Source of the DNA: DATFJZ01 sp046482845
GTDB lineage: Bacteria; Desulfobacterota; Desulfobacteria; Desulfobacterales; Desulfobacteraceae
Direction: 5' to 3'
Length of the DNA stretch: 5,155 nucleotides
NCBI GenBank assembly: GCA_046482845.1
Contig: JAWOEJ010000044.1
Location: 1-5,155, forward strand
A model generated the notes under the pieces. It worked only from the letters and a program-made list of their open reading frames with translations. It ran no database searches and had not been told where the DNA came from. The position numbers were made by a program, and so were the translations under genes. Below are positions 1 through 5,155 of the stretch, in pieces (positions within the stretch are counted from its first letter, which is position 1; every line of letters begins with the position of its first letter).

Positions 1-5
1 CAAAA

Positions 6-155
6 ACCTGGCGGCCAGGAGGTCATGCTAAAACTGCTTTCACCTGGGGCCAGGAAGTCATGCTAAAACTGCTTTTACCTGGCGCCAGGAAGGCCATGCA
101 AAAAACTGCTTTTACCTGGAGGCCAGGGGGTCATGCAAAAACTGCTTTTACCTGG
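6..155. repeat. Tandem array of ~36-bp repeats, each with a short palindrome
   Basis: The motif ACCTGG recurs at 6, 42, 77, 114 and 150, giving spacings of 36, 35, 37 and 36 bp. Each unit reads, on the plus strand, a CCTGG-(2-3 nt)-CCAGG palindrome followed by a variant of AGGTCATGC, an A run, CTGCTTTT and the next ACCTGG. The best palindrome is the perfect 12-mer CCTGGCGCCAGG at 78-89; the others (7-19, 43-54, 115-127) differ only in the 2-3 central bases. The last partial unit overlaps the final codons and TAA stop of the glycosyltransferase gene, so on the minus strand most units repeat the CCAGG-TAA gene ending. The outer unit departs from the pattern at 1-6, which suggests the array edge or a shortened unit. 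There are no unique spacers, so it is not a CRISPR. Stems are only 5-6 bp and no T-run follows, so it is not a classic terminator. Confidence 0.9.
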
Positions 156-1539
156 CGCCTTTGCCGAAGAGAACTGTCTTGATGGTGCGCAGAATAATCA
201 GCATATCCAGCATCAGGGACATGTTCTTGATATAAAAAAGATCATAGTTGAGTTTTTCAACGGCATCTTCTATGGAAGCACCGTAATCATAACACACCTG
301 GGCCCATCCGGTTATCCCGGGCTTTACCACAAAACGCTCTGAATAGTAGGGTATCTCTTTTTCCAGCTCATCTGTAAAATGCTTTCTTTCAGGTCTTGGA
401 CCGACCATGCTCATTTTACCGGTCAGCACATTCCACAGCTGGGGCAGTTCATCAATGCGCACCTTTCTGATAATCCGGCCCACCCGGGTAATCCTGTCAT
501 CATTGTCCATTGCCCAGACCGGCCCGGTTTTCTTTTCCGCATCATCAATCATGGAGCGGAATTTGTGCATCATATACTCTTTTTTATTCTGCCCTACCCT
601 GTCCTGGGAAAAAAATACAGGCCCTTTTGAATCCAGTTTTATCATAACTGCTGTAAACAGCAAGAGGGGAGACAAGATAATCAGCATAAAAAAAGAAAAA
701 ACCATATCAAAGACCCGTTTTAAAAAAGTTTTGAACCTTGATTTTCTAAACCCGTCCGAAAAAATCAGCCAGGAGGGGTTGATCCGCTTCACAAGGAGTT
801 TTCCTGTGAGCATCTCATAAAAGGAATTGCCCTCCAGCACCTCAAGCCCGGCGGTTCTGCACGCCAGCAGATTGCTTGTGGGAAAATTCCCCCGGCTTTC
901 CCTGAGTGCCACCACCACCTTGTCCACATTCAGACCCATAGAAGAATGGCACAGATCCTCACTGCTTGTGGGAGGAAGCACTTTATCCAGATTTTTATCT
1001 TTGACATGAGATTCCGATTCCGGAATCAGCCCGACAATGGTATAGCCGCAGTCAATCTTTTTTTCAATTTCGCTGTAAATATCAAAGGCCAGATCACTGG
1101 AGCCGAGAATGATAATATTTTTGTTAAGCATCCCTTTGGTCAGAATAAAAATATACAGCACCCGCCATCCGATGATAAAGAGAATAAGAAAAAAAATGCT
1201 TAAGGCAAAAATGCCCTGACCAATGATGGCCAGCGGAAAAAGATAGTAGATGCCGGCCAGAATAATAGCGGTGACCCCAAGGGACTGCAGCAGCCTTATG
1301 GAAATTTCAGGTATATTGCTGGCCACCTGAAAATCATACAGATCATTGAAGTAAAGGGTCATCTGGCAGATCAGGGTGACCAGAAAAATCCTTAGAAAAA
1401 GAAGCAGGTCAAAATAATAGGACGGTGAAAAAGTCAAAAGCGCAGAGGCCAGAAGCACAGATCCAAAAATAACAAACCCTTCCAACGTGTAGAAAACGAT
1501 ATTCCGGATGGGATAGTATTGTCTGAAAAATCTAAGCAT
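148..1539 (-). CDS. Polyprenyl glycosylphosphotransferase (bacterial sugar transferase, XrtA/PEP-CTERM-system type)
   Basis: The 463-aa protein should transfer a sugar-1-phosphate from a nucleotide sugar to undecaprenyl phosphate at the inner membrane, the first step of exopolysaccharide assembly. The N-terminal part has four hydrophobic segments (about 13-35, 46-66, 87-107, 109-133). A Rossmann-like domain follows, starting with NIIILGSSDLA at 141. The C-terminal sugar transferase domain (about 268-460) has the membrane-inserted helix at 279-301, then GPVFFSQDRVG (306-316), HKFRSM (325-330), the expected catalytic Asp-Glu pair D363-E364 in RIDELPQLWN, GPRPE (380-384) and KPGITGWAQV (406-415). 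All hallmark residues are intact and the length is normal for the family. The opening MLRFFRQYYPIR resembles the subfamily linked to exosortase/PEP-CTERM polysaccharide loci (TIGR03013), recalled rather than searched. That opening supports the start at 1539, although only a weak, distant AGGGA precedes it. A MITE ends 21 nt upstream, and the stop lies in the tandem repeat array. Confidence 0.93.
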   Translation of the reverse strand: MLRFFRQYYPIRNIVFYTLEGFVIFGSVLLASALLTFSPSYYFDLLLFLRIFLVTLICQMTLYFNDLYDFQVASNIPEISIRLLQSLGVTAIILAGIYYLFPLAIIGQGIFALSIFFLILFIIGWRVLYIFILTKGMLNKNIIILGSSDLAFDIYSEIEKKIDCGYTIVGLIPESESHVKDKNLDKVLPPTSSEDLCHSSMGLNVDKVVVALRESRGNFPTSNLLACRTAGLEVLEGNSFYEMLTGKLLVKRINPSWLIFSDGFRKSRFKTFLKRVFDMVFSFFMLIILSPLLLFTAVMIKLDSKGPVFFSQDRVGQNKKEYMMHKFRSMIDDAEKKTGPVWAMDNDDRITRVGRIIRKVRIDELPQLWNVLTGKMSMVGPRPERKHFTDELEKEIPYYSERFVVKPGITGWAQVCYDYGASIEDAVEKLNYDLFYIKNMSLMLDMLIILRTIKTVLFGKGAR

Positions 1540-1590
1540 ACTGTATAATCTGTCCCTTTTACTCGATCATCAAGTTTTTTGAATACCGCC

Positions 1591-1616
1591 GCCCCCAGCG
1601 GTTGCCTGTCAGAACA
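1591..1616 (+). repeat. Left inner inverted-repeat arm of MITE copy 1
   Basis: This arm begins GCCCCCAGCGGTTGCCTGTC and is the reverse complement of 1741-1767 apart from one missing base. With the outer pair 1561-1583 / 1781-1805 it forms a composite terminal inverted repeat of about 55-65 bp. Confidence 0.9.
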
Positions 1617-1740
1617 GCGACCAACGGAGAACTCGTTCCCTGCCAGGCTAAAAATCGGTGACCTGCGGCCACTGGTCCTCAAACAACATGATTGTCGCAA
1701 CGCCTGACAGGGAAAAAGTCTGATCTCCCTTGGTTCTCAA

Positions 1741-1767
1741 TGTTCCTGACAGGCAACCGCTGGGGGC
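1741..1767 (-). repeat. Right inner inverted-repeat arm of MITE copy 1
   Basis: This arm ends AGGCAACCGCTGGGGGC and pairs with 1591-1616. As RNA or single-stranded DNA the two arms would form a GC-rich stem of about 26 bp enclosing roughly 124 nt. Confidence 0.9.
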
Positions 1768-1832
1768 TCTTAATCAGTCCTTCCATAAAAACTTGATAAC
1801 CGAGTGTAAGAGATATATCATTGGTGATGATA

Positions 1833-1860
1833 ATTATATACTTATATATTTGATACGCAA
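1833..1860 (-). promoter_or_regulatory. Candidate sigma-70-type promoter for the glycosyltransferase gene
   Basis: Read on the minus strand, TTGCGT (1860-1855) is followed after 16 bp by a perfect TATAAT (1838-1833) in AT-rich DNA. It lies after the terminator of the upstream permease gene and points toward the glycosyltransferase. If used, transcription would start near 1826 and the whole MITE copy 1 would sit in a leader of nearly 290 nt. The -35 hexamer matches the consensus in only three positions and AT-rich DNA yields chance matches, so this stays a candidate. Confidence 0.4.
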
Positions 1861-1869
1861 TGATCAAAT
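1848..1869. promoter_or_regulatory. Inverted repeat overlapping the candidate -35 element (possible operator)
   Basis: ATTTGAT-N8-ATCAAAT is a perfect 7-bp inverted repeat whose centre covers the candidate -35 hexamer at 1855-1860. That is a position where a dimeric repressor could block a promoter. The half-site TTGAT resembles FNR half-sites, but FNR needs a 4-bp gap and here it is 8. I cannot assign a regulator, and an AT-rich inverted repeat of this size can occur by chance. Confidence 0.22.
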
Positions 1870-1941
1870 TTTTATGCCTGGCTTCTGGAGCTTTGTGCTG
1901 GTTTTATTGTTTAGATTTAACAGCCCGGAAAGTTCAGCCTG

Positions 1942-1977
1942 AAAAAAACAGCCATGACAATTTGTCTGCCATGGCTG
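1942..1977 (-). terminator. Intrinsic terminator of the usp-permease unit
   Basis: On the minus strand, CAGCCATG (1977-1970) pairs perfectly with CATGGCTG (1956-1949). A possible further two pairs inside leave a small loop, and the stem is followed at once by seven T residues (1948-1942). It lies about 22 bp beyond the permease stop codon. The T-run is only on the minus-strand side, so it is a one-way terminator for the permease transcript. Confidence 0.88.
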
Positions 1978-1999
1978 CGGTAAATGATATTTATTTCTT

Positions 2000-3814
2000 T
2001 TATCCAACCCCGTAGAAGAAATAAATAATGGTCAGTTCCACTGCCAGGAAAAGAACGGTCATGGCGGCTCCGGCTTTGGCATAGTCCACGGTGCGGAATC
2101 CGCCGGGCCGCATGATAAGGGCATTGACCTGATGGGTGGGCAGTACAAATGTGTTGGATGCTGAAATCCCTACTACAAGGGCTGCCATCCTGGGATCTCC
2201 CCCTGCCATGACAGCCATGTTCATGCACAAAGGAACCAGAAGCACGGTTGCTCCCACATTGGAAATGACCAGGGTGAAAAATGATGTCATAATGCCTATG
2301 ATGGCGAGCAGAACAATGGGGGATGGATTTCCTGTAAGGCCAAGGACCCCTTTTGCAATAAAGGCCGCTGTCCCGGTCTTTTCAAAGGCAATGCCCAGGG
2401 GAATCAGGCCGGCCAGCAGGAATACCGTCATCCAGTCTACAGACTGGTAGGCCTCGTCAATGGTGAGAACGCCGGTGATGATTATCCCCAGGGCGCCGGA
2501 CATCAGGGCCACAGACAGGGTAACTTTAAACACTATGATCTGGATAAGTGCCACAGCAAGCCATGTAACGGCCAAAGCTGCTTTTCTGGTGCGGAGAATT
2601 TCTCCTTCAAGGGGCGTGGCAAAGGACAGTGCCCTTGGCTGGGGTCGGTTTTTGAGAATATGAAATCTTTCCCATGGTCCCTGGAGCAGAAGGGTGTCGC
2701 CCATGCTGAGCCGGATATGGCTGAGCCCGCTGTAGTATTTTTTGTTTTTTTTAAAAAGCACCAGGGGATTAAGACCGTAAAGCTCTTTAAAATCAACTTC
2801 TTTCATGGTTTTTCCAATGAGTTCAGATCTGGGTGAGACAACGGTTTCAGCCATTCCTGCATTGGTGCGGGACAGACTGTCTGCAAATGTTTCCAGTCCC
2901 GGTTTTATCTCCCATTGATATTCCTGGGCCAGTTTTTCAATATTTCTTTTTCGGCCGACAACAGCCACATCATCCCCGGGCAAAATTTCATCAAAGCTGT
3001 GGGGAACATGACTGGTTGATTTTCTGCCCGGAGAACTGATTCCCACCACGGAAATGAGAAATTTTTCTCTGATGGCGAGGTCTTCCAGGTGGCCTGTCCA
3101 TTGAGACTCATTTGGCACATGGAGCTCTGCCATATTTTCCAGGTTTTCATATTCTTTTATCAGGGCTTCAGTCGGTCCTTTGCTGTCATCGCCGCTGCCG
3201 GCAGGAAGGATGAGTTTGCCAAAAACTACAAAATAAACCAGAGCAGTCAAAAGCAGGCATATACCTATGGGGGTCTGGGTAAAAAGTCCAAACGGTTCCA
3301 GTTTTTCTCCGCCCAGCACCATGAGGTCGTTGAGTAAAATTGTGGGGCTGGCGCCAACCAGGGTCAGTGTACCGCCGATAATGGCACAGAATCCCATGGG
3401 CATGAGAATTCTTGAAGCAGGAATCCCCACGCGTTTTGATATTCTCTGGGCTGCGGGAAGAAACAGTGCGGCCGCGCCGATATTCTGCAACATACTGGAA
3501 ATAATACCCACAGTTCCGGCAATGAGAATAATAATTTTATTTTCACTGCGGCCGGCCAGTTTTAGAATTGGTTTGGAGACCTTGTTCATAACTCCGGTTT
3601 TATCCAGTCCGGCGCCGATTATAATCACGGCAATAATGGAACAGACCGCATTGCTGCTCAGACCGACAAAGGCTTCCTGGGGTGTGACAAGTCCAATCAG
3701 GGGGAGAAGCACCATCATCATAATCCCCACAACATCCACACGAACCCATTCAAAAACAAAGAGACAGATAATAAAGACAAGAACAATCATCGTTAAAATC
3801 ATTTCAGGTGTCAT
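2000..3814 (-). CDS. SLC13/DASS-family anion permease with two internal RCK_C (TrkA_C) domains
   Basis: The 604-aa inner-membrane transporter has two membrane halves separated by a cytoplasmic insert. The N-terminal half (about 5-200) carries SSMLQNIGAAALFLP (106-120) and GGTLTLVGASP (147-157). The C-terminal half (about 412-600) carries SNVGAT (518-523) and SASNTFVLPTHQVN (551-564). These match the paired substrate- and sodium-site hairpins of the DASS family. The insert holds two RCK_C-like domains, about 230-305 (DEILPGDDVAVVG) and 322-390 (MGDTLLLQGP), the usual place for ligand-responsive regulation in this subgroup. Length is typical and the frame is intact. Substrate cannot be read from sequence: sulfate, other oxyanions or dicarboxylates are all possible, and relatives are among proposed sulfate importers of sulfate reducers. 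GGGGAA lies about 7-12 nt before the ATG. It is last in a unit after the USP-like gene and the microprotein (58-bp gap), and is followed by a strong terminator. Confidence 0.95.
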   Translation of the reverse strand: MTPEMILTMIVLVFIICLFVFEWVRVDVVGIMMMVLLPLIGLVTPQEAFVGLSSNAVCSIIAVIIIGAGLDKTGVMNKVSKPILKLAGRSENKIIILIAGTVGIISSMLQNIGAAALFLPAAQRISKRVGIPASRILMPMGFCAIIGGTLTLVGASPTILLNDLMVLGGEKLEPFGLFTQTPIGICLLLTALVYFVVFGKLILPAGSGDDSKGPTEALIKEYENLENMAELHVPNESQWTGHLEDLAIREKFLISVVGISSPGRKSTSHVPHSFDEILPGDDVAVVGRKRNIEKLAQEYQWEIKPGLETFADSLSRTNAGMAETVVSPRSELIGKTMKEVDFKELYGLNPLVLFKKNKKYYSGLSHIRLSMGDTLLLQGPWERFHILKNRPQPRALSFATPLEGEILRTRKAALAVTWLAVALIQIIVFKVTLSVALMSGALGIIITGVLTIDEAYQSVDWMTVFLLAGLIPLGIAFEKTGTAAFIAKGVLGLTGNPSPIVLLAIIGIMTSFFTLVISNVGATVLLVPLCMNMAVMAGGDPRMAALVVGISASNTFVLPTHQVNALIMRPGGFRTVDYAKAGAAMTVLFLAVELTIIYFFYGVG

Positions 3815-3872
3815 TTGAAATTCCCCAACATTTGTATAAAAATTTGGTTTCCCGTTAAAATCAAGTATGCTG

Positions 3873-3959
3873 CTAATTTTTGTTCTCGTTTCTGTATATA
3901 AAACACAGGATACCGGTAAAAAGTATCAGCACCAGACCGAATATGAAATGAGCGTTCAT
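3873..3959 (-). CDS. Putative 28-aa single-helix membrane microprotein
   Basis: On the minus strand an ATG at 3959 opens 28 codons ending in TAG at 3873-3875. The product starts MNAHFIFGLVLILFTGIL and ends in the polar, partly basic tail YRNENKN. This is a short N-terminus, one hydrophobic helix (about 5-22) and a charged end, typical of bacterial small membrane proteins. GGGGGA sits 4 nt before the ATG, and an in-frame TGA upstream (3977-3975) fixes this as the only ATG start. The start codon lies 10 bp beyond the usp stop, so its ribosome binding site abuts the end of usp and translational coupling is likely. It sits between the USP-like gene and the permease, so a role as transporter accessory peptide, in the manner of KdpF, is a guess. 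I do not recognise a family. Chance occurrence cannot be excluded for an ORF this short. Confidence 0.6.
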   Translation of the reverse strand: MNAHFIFGLVLILFTGILCFIYRNENKN

Positions 3960-3962
3960 TTT

Positions 3963-3968
3963 TCCCCC
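3963..3968 (-). promoter_or_regulatory. Ribosome binding site of the microprotein
   Basis: Read on the minus strand this is GGGGGA, separated from the ATG by AAA plus one base. It follows the usp stop codon directly, so ribosomes finishing usp would be positioned to reinitiate. It is the main evidence that the 28-codon frame is translated. Confidence 0.55.
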
Positions 3969-3969
3969 G

Positions 3970-4527
3970 TTAATTCATGGAATAGACACATAGTCTCTGT
4001 TCAATCCGTTTTTCTTCCCTGTTGCTTTCAAATACCCTGTTTTCTTCTTCTTCCTGTTCCAGGCTGGCCGATACCACAAATTCAATATTGCTGTACTGGC
4101 TCTGGACAGCCTCAATGGCCTGATCAATTTCGCTGAAGTTGACAATATGGCTGAATGAAAGACCTCTTTTCTCTGCCCTGGTCCGAAAGGCTGCAGCATT
4201 TTTCTCTGCAGCAGTTTCCATATCCTGGCAGATCTGGTCCCTGGAGGATGACAGCGCGTTGATCACAGGATGTTCCAGTTCAATGGCATTCAGTGCAATG
4301 AGATGGTAATCCATGCGTTTGGCCATATCAAGCGCATATTCCACGGCAGAATCTGAAAACATGTTGTCCTGGCTGGCCACCAGCAGGCACCGTTCCTCGT
4401 TGTCCTTTTTTTTATGAAGCGAGGGGGACAATTCACTGGTTCCTGGCTGAGCAGATTGGATTTCCGGGCGGCTGTCCCGGTTCTGACGGTTTAAGAGTTT
4501 GTTTTTTACTGCATTTAAAAAGCCCAT
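3970..4527 (-). CDS. Universal stress protein (UspA)-like protein lacking the ATP-binding motif
   Basis: The 185-aa cytoplasmic protein carries one USP-like alpha/beta domain from about residue 46. It begins RCLLVASQDNMFSDSAVEYALDMAKRM (strand 1 and helix 1), followed by HLIALNAIE (75-83), a helix at about 94-121, SHIVNFSEIDQAIEAVQ (126-142) and IEFVVSAS (148-155). The ATP-binding signature G-x2-G-x9-G-S/T expected after the fourth strand is absent: residues 154-177 are acidic and charged (LEQEEEENRVFESNREEKR), so ATP binding is unlikely. Ahead of the domain is an extra region of about 45 residues: a basic, amphipathic-looking segment MGFLNAVKNKLLNRQNR, then a polar linker. This could tether the protein to membrane or to the transporter, which is inference. 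An AGGAG 8 nt before the ATG strongly supports the start. It heads the unit with the microprotein and permease, suggesting a regulatory or sensory role for transport. Confidence 0.85.
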   Translation of the reverse strand: MGFLNAVKNKLLNRQNRDSRPEIQSAQPGTSELSPSLHKKKDNEERCLLVASQDNMFSDSAVEYALDMAKRMDYHLIALNAIELEHPVINALSSSRDQICQDMETAAEKNAAAFRTRAEKRGLSFSHIVNFSEIDQAIEAVQSQYSNIEFVVSASLEQEEEENRVFESNREEKRIEQRLCVYSMN

Positions 4528-4535
4528 TGCTATTT

Positions 4536-4540
4536 CTCCT
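4536..4540 (-). promoter_or_regulatory. Ribosome binding site of the USP-like gene
   Basis: Minus-strand AGGAG with 8 nt to the ATG at 4527. It is near-consensus and the strongest in the window, and it fixes the start so that the basic N-terminal extension is part of the protein. Confidence 0.85.
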
Positions 4541-4761
4541 TTAAAGTGGTTATGATTTATAAAGCAGTTGTGGTTTTTTCACCCCAACAAATTTTCAATA
4601 AAATAACAGCCGCGATACCTGCACGAACTGTCTGTGATAAGACAGAGCAATATGCATACCATTTACGTAATACCCCTGTTTCTGAGGATTTTACAGCTGT
4701 CAGTGAAAAAAAATCAGGCAAAGATGTTGCATATTGTAATAGTGATCATAAATTTGCTGTG
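4541..4761. other. Intergenic region upstream of the USP-like gene
   Basis: This AT-rich stretch of 221 bp should hold the promoter of the usp-microprotein-permease unit. On the minus strand TATAAA (4561-4556) could be a -10 element, but no good -35 lies at the right distance (GGGTGA at 17 bp), so I do not call a promoter. There is a small hairpin CTGTCT-GTGATA-AGACAG at 4628-4645 without a T-run, and short palindromes TATGCATA (4651-4658) and TTACGTAA (4663-4670). The open plus-strand frame that starts here continues into the MITE and has no ribosome binding site, so it is not taken as a gene. Confidence 0.5.
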
Positions 4762-5155
4762 ACTCGATTATCTGGTTTTTATGGAAGAACCGAGCGCCAC
4801 CCCCAGCGCTTTCCTGTCAGAAACATTGAAAACCAAAGGAGATCAGACTTTTTCCCTGCCATGCGGTGAAAAAATCAAGCTGTTTGAGGACCAGTGGCCG
4901 CAGTGCCGCTGATTTTCAGCCTGGCAGGGAAAAAGTCCTCCGACGCTCTCGTTCCTGACACTTAAGGCATCAAGTTAAAATAAGTTGTGCATATTGTGCC
5001 GAATTTTTATTTGTTTTCAAGGCGGGACAAGGTGCGCATAACGAGCTATGTAAGCCTTGTCCCAACGAAGAAAACAGATAAAAAGGCAAGCAGGATGTAT
5101 AAGTTATTTTCACTTGCTGCCTAAGCTTTGGGGGCGGCGCTATTCAAAAAATTTG
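4762..5155 (+). mobile_element. MITE-like element, copy 2, interrupted and running off the window end
   Basis: It begins ACTCGATTATC, matching the outer end of copy 1, and follows the reverse complement of copy 1 through shared blocks: CCCCCAGCG (4799-4807), a 21-nt identity at 4838-4858 and a 23-nt identity at 4881-4903. Similarity runs to TTCCTGACA (4952-4960). It then stops and resumes at about 5126 with TTTGGGGGCGGCGCTATTCA, the counterpart of copy 1 near 1580-1600. The gap is filled by a second, unrelated palindromic element. By comparison with copy 1 about 10-12 bp of the right end, expected to finish CGAGT, lie beyond the window. It encodes no transposase. It is closer in sequence to an ancestral full element than a chance similarity could explain, but the exact junctions with the insert are uncertain. 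Confidence 0.8.
4961..5125. mobile_element. Nested palindromic MITE-like element inside MITE copy 2
   Basis: This segment of about 165 bp is nearly one long inverted repeat. The outer arms start CTTAAGGCATCAAGT on the left and, as reverse complement of the right end, CTTAGGCAGCAAGT. The stretch 4971-4992 matches the reverse complement of 5095-5116 at 18 of 22 positions. The inner arms GGGACAAGG (5024-5032) and CCTTGTCCC (5055-5063) pair perfectly around a 22-nt loop, which holds a small CATA/TATG stem of its own. Between them TATTTGTTTTC pairs with GAAAACAGATA apart from one base. No ORF is present. It interrupts the flanking element, so it arrived later. Some host bases appear missing or altered at the junction, and a target duplication is not clear. 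Confidence 0.8.

Larger units (their letters stand above)
1561..1805 (-). mobile_element. MITE-like element, copy 1 (inverted relative to copy 2)
   Basis: This 245-bp non-coding element begins ACTCGATCATCAAG and ends CTTGATAACCGAGT, so its outer ends are inverted repeats. An inner pair of arms, 1591-1616 and 1741-1767, matches over 26 of 27 positions with a single-base indel. Weaker pairing continues inward, for example TTCCCTGCCAGG near 1636 against CCTGACAGGGAA near 1702. The reverse complement aligns along its whole length with the element starting at 4762, including identical blocks of 21 nt (1708-1728) and 23 nt (1663-1685). No transposase or plausible protein is encoded. I see no convincing target-site duplication in the flanks (TGTCCCTTTT on the left, GTAAGAGATA on the right), so the insertion may be old or the true ends slightly different. 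It fits a MITE mobilised in trans; a structured intergenic repeat of another kind is the alternative. Confidence 0.82.

Noticed and set aside
1..155. CRISPR array
   Set aside because: The period is about 36 bp with no unique spacers between units; these are contiguous tandem repeats.
1544..1549. Plus-strand TATAAT
   Set aside because: It points away from any plus-strand gene, has no suitable -35 element, and is likely chance just upstream of the glycosyltransferase start.
1434..1867. Minus-strand open frames across MITE copy 1 (88 and 62 codons)
   Set aside because: They consist largely of inverted-repeat DNA, have no ribosome binding site, and one overlaps the start of the glycosyltransferase. 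They do not resemble a transposase.
1849..1868. FNR box (TTGAT...ATCAA)
   Set aside because: The half-sites are separated by 8 bp, where FNR-type sites have 4 bp.
3267..3818. 183-codon plus-strand open frame
   Set aside because: It is antisense to the well-supported permease and shows composition expected of a shadow frame.
4628..4645. Terminator or attenuator hairpin
   Set aside because: The 6-bp stem has no following T-run on either strand and no leader peptide is evident.
4546..4869. 107-codon plus-strand open frame
   Set aside because: It starts with GTG without a ribosome binding site, overlaps the usp upstream region, and its last third is MITE sequence. The peptide similarity to a frame in copy 1 comes from the repeat, not from a gene.
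1561..5155. Conventional composite transposon
   Set aside because: Neither flanking copy carries a transposase and no target-site duplication can be tested, because the right end lies outside the window. Only the inverted flanking arrangement is supported.

Overview
The window looks like chromosomal DNA of a Gram-negative bacterium. A sulfate-reducing member of the Desulfobacterota (Desulfobacter/Desulfobacula-like) is my best guess. The guess rests on the protein types (an XrtA/PEP-CTERM-type polyprenyl glycosylphosphotransferase and a DASS/SLC13 permease with internal RCK_C domains), the moderate base composition and the palindromic intergenic repeats. It is an inference; no rRNA or other taxonomic marker is present.

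Layout. All genes I support lie on the minus strand, so transcription runs from high to low coordinates. At the right, a two-gene unit with a probable third small gene between them runs 4527 to 2000: a universal-stress-protein-like protein (185 aa), a 28-aa single-helix membrane microprotein with its own strong ribosome binding site, and a 604-aa SLC13/DASS anion permease. A clear intrinsic terminator (1942-1977) closes this unit. A 463-aa membrane sugar-phosphate transferase for exopolysaccharide initiation follows (1539 to 148). Its last codons and stop run into an array of about 36-bp imperfect tandem repeats (6-155), each carrying a short CCTGG...CCAGG palindrome.

Non-coding DNA. The space outside the genes is dominated by repeat-derived, transposase-less elements. 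A 245-bp MITE-like element with long imperfect terminal inverted repeats occupies 1561-1805, and a second copy in the opposite orientation begins at 4762 and runs off the window end. The two inverted copies bracket the usp/microprotein/permease unit. The second copy is itself interrupted by an unrelated, almost fully palindromic element of about 165 bp (4961-5125), so one MITE is nested in another.

How it fits together. The USP-like protein, microprotein and permease are probably co-transcribed and may form a regulated anion uptake unit; sulfate or a dicarboxylate are plausible substrates and neither is proven. The glycosyltransferase is functionally separate. Its nearest good promoter (1833-1860) lies on the far side of the first MITE, so the MITE would be transcribed as a long, highly structured 5' leader ending 21 nt before the start codon. 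No transposase, tRNA, rRNA or CRISPR array is visible.
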